From positions 1 through 10,170 of the forward strand of contig JAFSWJ010000061.1 of NCBI GenBank assembly GCA_017444545.1: DNA of 10,170 nucleotides. The letters run 5' to 3'. The stretch's first letter is position 1. Each line of letters begins with the position of its first letter. The position numbers and the translations under genes were made by a program. The stretch is from Lachnospiraceae bacterium. Its GTDB lineage: Bacteria; Bacillota; Clostridia; Lachnospirales; Lachnospiraceae. The notes under the pieces were generated by a model. That model was given only the letters and a program-made list of their open reading frames with translations. It did not search any database and was not told the DNA's origin. Of this stretch, positions 8,203 to 10,170 are shown in pieces.

Positions 8203-9708
8203 ATGGGAAAGCCTACCGGTTTCATGGAATATGACAGGCACGAAACGGATCTGATACAGCCTTCCGAAAGAATAAAAAATTTTGATGAATTTCACAGATC
8301 ACTTCCGGTAGCCGAAAGACAAAAGCAGGCGGCAAGATGCATGTCCTGCGGTGTACCCTTCTGCCAGGCGGGAGTGATGATATCGGGTATGGCTTCGGGA
8401 TGTCCTTTGCACAATCTGGTGCCTGAAACAAATGAACTTGTATATCAAGGAAATTTCAAAGAGGCTTACCGCAGGCTTTCAAAGACCCACAGCTTTCCGG
8501 AGTTTACGGGCAGGGTCTGCCCGGCACTTTGTGAAGCGGCCTGTACCTGCGGACATATTGCCGAAGCCGTGACCACAAAGGATAATGAAAAGGATATCAT
8601 AGAATATGCCTTTGAACATGGTCTTGTGGATGAGGGAGAGCCAAAGGTGCGGACTGGAAAAAAGGTGGCTGTCATAGGAAGCGGTCCTTCCGGACTTGCC
8701 TGCGCACAGCTTTTAAACAGGAGGGGACACAGCGTCACCGTCTTTGAAAGATCCGACAGGCCCGGTGGACTTTTGCGCTACGGTATCCCAAACATGAAGC
8801 TTGACAAAAGAGTGGTGGACCGTCGTATCGATATCATGAAAAAAAGCGGCATCGAATTTAAGTGTAATACAAACGTCGGTACTGACATATCCGCAAAGGA
8901 ACTGGAAGATGCTTTTGACAGGGTGATCCTTTGCTGCGGCGCCTCAAAGCCCAGGGATATCAATGCTCCGGGAAGGGATGCGGATGGTATAATGTTTGCT
9001 GTGCCCTTCCTGAAGGAAGTGAGCAAAAAGGTAATGGACCTGGGTTATGATTATGCAAAGGTAAAGACCTCAAAGGATTTTTCCTTCGGAAGTCTTTCCG
9101 GAAAAAGGGTTGTGGTCATCGGCGGAGGAGATACGGGAAATGACTGCGTTGGAACTGCCATCAGGCTCGGTGCCGCAGGTGTCACCCAGATCGAGATGAT
9201 GCCGAAGGCCCCGGAGGAAAGGACTGCTTCAAATCCCTGGCCCGAGTGGCCAAAGGTCCTGAAGACTGATTACGGTCAGGAGGAAGCCATATATCTTTTT
9301 GGAAAGGATCCAAGGATCTTTTCAACAACGGTGACTGAGTTTGTAAAGGATGATGCGGGAAAGCTTGCTGCCGTGAAGACGGTGCAGCTTGAAAGAAAGA
9401 CCGGAAAGGACGGCAGGTTCAGCTTTGAGCCGGTGAAGGGCACGGAGGATGAACTTCCCGCAGATCTGGTGCTCATCGCTGCAGGGTTTCTCGGAAGTGA
9501 GGAATATGTGACCTCGGCCTTTGATGTAAAGGTTAACGCCAGGGGTAATGTGGATACGGAAACCGAAGGTTATCAGACATCAAAGGAAAAGATCTTTGCT
9601 GCAGGCGATATGCACAGGGGACAGTCCCTTGTGGTCTGGGCCATAGCGGAAGGAAGAGCTGCTGCGGCAGCGGTTGATGTTTCGCTTGTGGGATATACGA
9701 ACATCTGA
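8203..9708 (+). CDS. gltD: Glutamate synthase, small (beta) subunit, NADPH oxidoreductase
   Basis: This subunit oxidises NADPH on FAD and passes electrons through iron-sulfur clusters to the FMN/3Fe-4S site of GltB. It is 501 aa, normal for the family. The N-terminal ferredoxin-like domain has cysteines C46, C49, C54 and C67 (CMSCGVPFC...GCPL), then C106, C110 and C114 (CPALCEAAC), as in subunits carrying two 4Fe-4S clusters. The FAD-binding Rossmann motif is GSGPSG (159-164), the NADPH-binding motif is GGGDTG (307-312), and the C-terminal FAD segment is AAGDMHRGQSLVVWAI. The start at ATG 8203 is one base after the gltB stop. The 1:1 subunit pairing and the overlap of its ribosome binding site with gltB suggest balanced synthesis. 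Homologous subunits occur in other oxidoreductases such as NfnB-like proteins, but adjacency to gltB settles the call. Confidence 0.97.
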   Translation: MGKPTGFMEYDRHETDLIQPSERIKNFDEFHRSLPVAERQKQAARCMSCGVPFCQAGVMISGMASGCPLHNLVPETNELVYQGNFKEAYRRLSKTHSFPEFTGRVCPALCEAACTCGHIAEAVTTKDNEKDIIEYAFEHGLVDEGEPKVRTGKKVAVIGSGPSGLACAQLLNRRGHSVTVFERSDRPGGLLRYGIPNMKLDKRVVDRRIDIMKKSGIEFKCNTNVGTDISAKELEDAFDRVILCCGASKPRDINAPGRDADGIMFAVPFLKEVSKKVMDLGYDYAKVKTSKDFSFGSLSGKRVVVIGGGDTGNDCVGTAIRLGAAGVTQIEMMPKAPEERTASNPWPEWPKVLKTDYGQEEAIYLFGKDPRIFSTTVTEFVKDDAGKLAAVKTVQLERKTGKDGRFSFEPVKGTEDELPADLVLIAAGFLGSEEYVTSAFDVKVNARGNVDTETEGYQTSKEKIFAAGDMHRGQSLVVWAIAEGRAAAAAVDVSLVGYTNI

Positions 9709-9723
9709 TATGAAAGGGTCTGA

Positions 9724-9766
9724 AGGCCGAAACCCGGCTGTGCTTGCACAAGCAGGGTTTTGGCTT
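9724..9766. other. Long imperfect hairpin just after gltD
   Basis: Bases 9724-9735 pair with 9755-9766 over 12 bp, including two G-T wobbles and the AAACCC/GGGTTT core. An inner stem TGCTT (9741-9745)/AAGCA (9750-9754) closes on the loop GCAC, with GGCTG (9736-9740) bulged. It begins 15 bases after the gltD stop. No U-tract follows, so it fits a 3'-end protecting or processing structure better than a classic terminator. Confidence 0.6.
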
Positions 9767-9900
9767 GCAGACTCGCCGAACATCGAGCGCGAAGTGGGGC
9801 GCCATCCCCACGAAAGTGCGAGATGGGGGGAGGAGCGTGAGAGCACGAAGTGCGGAGCGCTCCGGATATCAGGTTTTGACCCTGCAGACCCGCCGAACAT
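9756..9900. repeat. Diverged direct repeat, two units about 116 bases apart
   Basis: Copy 1 starts at 9756 and copy 2 at 9872, both beginning GGTTTTG. The best-conserved core, TGCAGACYCGCCGAACAT, lies at 9766-9783 and 9883-9900 and differs at one base. Similarity resumes near the end of each unit: GCGGA followed by TCCGGAT occurs at about 9852-9867 and 9930-9942. The middle parts differ in sequence, but each contains a hairpin with a GAA loop. It looks like two copies of a structured unit that kept its folds while drifting in sequence. Confidence 0.65.
9832..9863. other. Hairpin with GAA triloop (unit 1)
   Basis: Outer stem GGAGCG (9832-9837)/CGCTCC (9858-9863) encloses an internal loop and the inner stem GCAC (9843-9846)/GTGC (9850-9853) with triloop GAA. 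The palindrome CGGAGCGCTCCG (9853-9864) competes for the right side. Just upstream, GTGGGG (9794-9799)/CCCCAC (9806-9811) forms another hairpin. Confidence 0.6.
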
Positions 9901-9947
9901 GAGGAAGAAGCGATCTGCGAAGCAGATCAGCGGATTCCGGATGTTCG
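9894..9947. other. Nested hairpin with GCGAAGC tip (unit 2)
   Basis: CGAACAT (9894-9900) pairs with ATGTTCG (9941-9947). Inside, GATCTGC (9912-9918) pairs perfectly with GCAGATC (9922-9928) around the triloop GAA. The tip reads GCGAAGC (9917-9923), known as an exceptionally stable DNA mini-hairpin. The 5' side of the outer stem is part of the conserved repeat core, so pairing seems to be a property of the unit. Confidence 0.65.
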
Positions 9948-9949
9948 CA

Positions 9950-9983
9950 GAATTACGGAAGTTTCGAAGAAACGGAGTAATTC
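9950..9983. other. Hairpin with GAA triloop upstream of dapL
   Basis: GAATTAC (9950-9956) pairs with GTAATTC (9977-9983), and GTTTC (9961-9965) pairs with GAAAC (9969-9973) around GAA, separated by a 4/3 internal loop. There is no U-tract. It ends 37 bases before the dapL ATG, so it may lie in the dapL leader or just before its promoter. Confidence 0.65.
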
Positions 9984-10020
9984 GTTATATCGGGATAAAT
10001 ATATGTGAAAGGATAATGAC

Positions 10021-10170
10021 ATGGTAAGGGTAAACAGCAATTATTCAAAGCTTCAGGGCAGCTACCTTTTTTCGACCATAGGAAAAAAGGTCAGCGAATA
10101 TACGGCGGCCCATCCTGAAAAAAAGGTGATCAGACTGGGCATAGGTGATGTCACAAGACCTCTGCCCGGA
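10021..10170 (+). CDS. dapL: LL-diaminopimelate aminotransferase, N-terminal part
   Basis: DapL converts tetrahydrodipicolinate directly to LL-2,6-diaminopimelate with glutamate as amino donor, a one-step shortcut in lysine and peptidoglycan synthesis. Only the first 50 codons are in the window; the frame is open to the last base. The start [20 protein letters not shown] followed by GKKV and [17 protein letters not shown] is the characteristic DapL N-terminus, with the [12 protein letters not shown] segment of this class I/II PLP aminotransferase family. The PLP lysine lies beyond the window. AAAGGA (10008-10013) is 7 bases before ATG. It lies 312 bases after gltD on the same strand, so it probably has its own promoter, although no clear one is visible. 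Its amino donor, glutamate, is the product of the operon before it. Confidence 0.92.
   Translation, partial: MVRVNSNYSKLQGSYLFSTIGKKVSEYTAAHPEKKVIRLGIGDVTRPLPG

Larger units (their letters stand above)
9709..10020. other. Gene-free, hairpin-rich spacer between gltD and dapL
   Basis: This 312-base spacer holds no credible gene: short ORFs in it have no ribosome binding site and translate to low-complexity Arg/Pro/Ser-rich peptides. Most of it is GC-rich, unlike the AT-rich spacer before asnB. It is packed with local inverted repeats and has two diverged copies of a unit starting near 9756 and 9872. The last ~35 bases (from about 9984) become AT-rich and carry the dapL ribosome binding site. 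I see no convincing intrinsic terminator (no U-tract after a stem) and no consensus promoter. Confidence 0.75.

Noticed and set aside
7416..8225. Long open frame on the - strand opposite the gltB 3' end (269 codons)
   Set aside because: Antisense shadow of the conserved GXGXG domain, with no family motif.
9756..9900. CRISPR-like repeats
   Set aside because: Only two diverged copies, 116 bases apart, with structured rather than unique spacers and no cas genes.
9674..10027. 117-codon + strand frame overlapping the gltD end, spacer and dapL start, and - strand frames in 9533-9900
   Set aside because: They overlap real genes, lack ribosome binding sites and translate hairpin repeats into Arg/Pro/Ser-rich peptides without homology that I recognise.
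1..10170. A novel defence, mobile or enzymatic gene system
   Set aside because: Every full-length gene in the window is a recognisable core-metabolism enzyme with intact motifs; only non-coding parts remain unexplained.

Overview
The window reads as chromosomal core-metabolism DNA of a Gram-positive clostridial bacterium, most likely Lachnospiraceae or a close relative. The grounds are strong AAGGAGG/GAGGTGATC-type ribosome binding sites, moderate GC in the genes against AT-rich intergenic DNA, a clostridial-style AsnB, and the start of an LL-diaminopimelate aminotransferase (DapL) gene. The taxonomic call is inference from recalled family features, not a search.

Layout, all real genes on the + strand. 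Positions 1-252 are the 3' end of a gene for a probable secreted Ig-like-domain protein. Positions 253-513 are AT-rich and hold, in order, a REPIN/MITE-like pair of inverted 27-base palindromic arms (279-398), a near-consensus promoter (TTGACA-17-TATAGT, 411-439), and a strong intrinsic terminator hairpin (456-491) inside the very short leader of the next gene. Positions 514-9708 are a tight four-gene operon: asnB (asparagine synthetase), pyrG (CTP synthase), gltB and gltD (large and small subunits of glutamate synthase), with gaps of 27, 14 and 1 base. Positions 9709-10020 have no believable gene but are unusually structured: a long hairpin, two diverged copies of a repeat unit, and several hairpins closed by a C(GAA)G triloop. 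Positions 10021-10170 are the first 50 codons of dapL.

The operon joins enzymes that all take the amide nitrogen of glutamine. AsnB and GltB use the N-terminal-nucleophile (class II) glutaminase fold, and PyrG uses the class I Cys-His-Glu fold. GltD supplies NADPH electrons to GltB. The set therefore looks like a glutamine-nitrogen distribution operon making asparagine, CTP and glutamate. The terminator between promoter and first start codon suggests the whole operon is controlled by attenuation. A small alternative hairpin (451-466) with an A-N-N-G-N-N hexaloop overlaps the terminator's 5' arm, as expected for an ANTAR-type antiterminator, but this is a hypothesis.

I found no defence, phage, CRISPR or novel enzymatic system. 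The items most worth a second look are the asnB leader, the REPIN-like element and the hairpin-rich gltD-dapL spacer.
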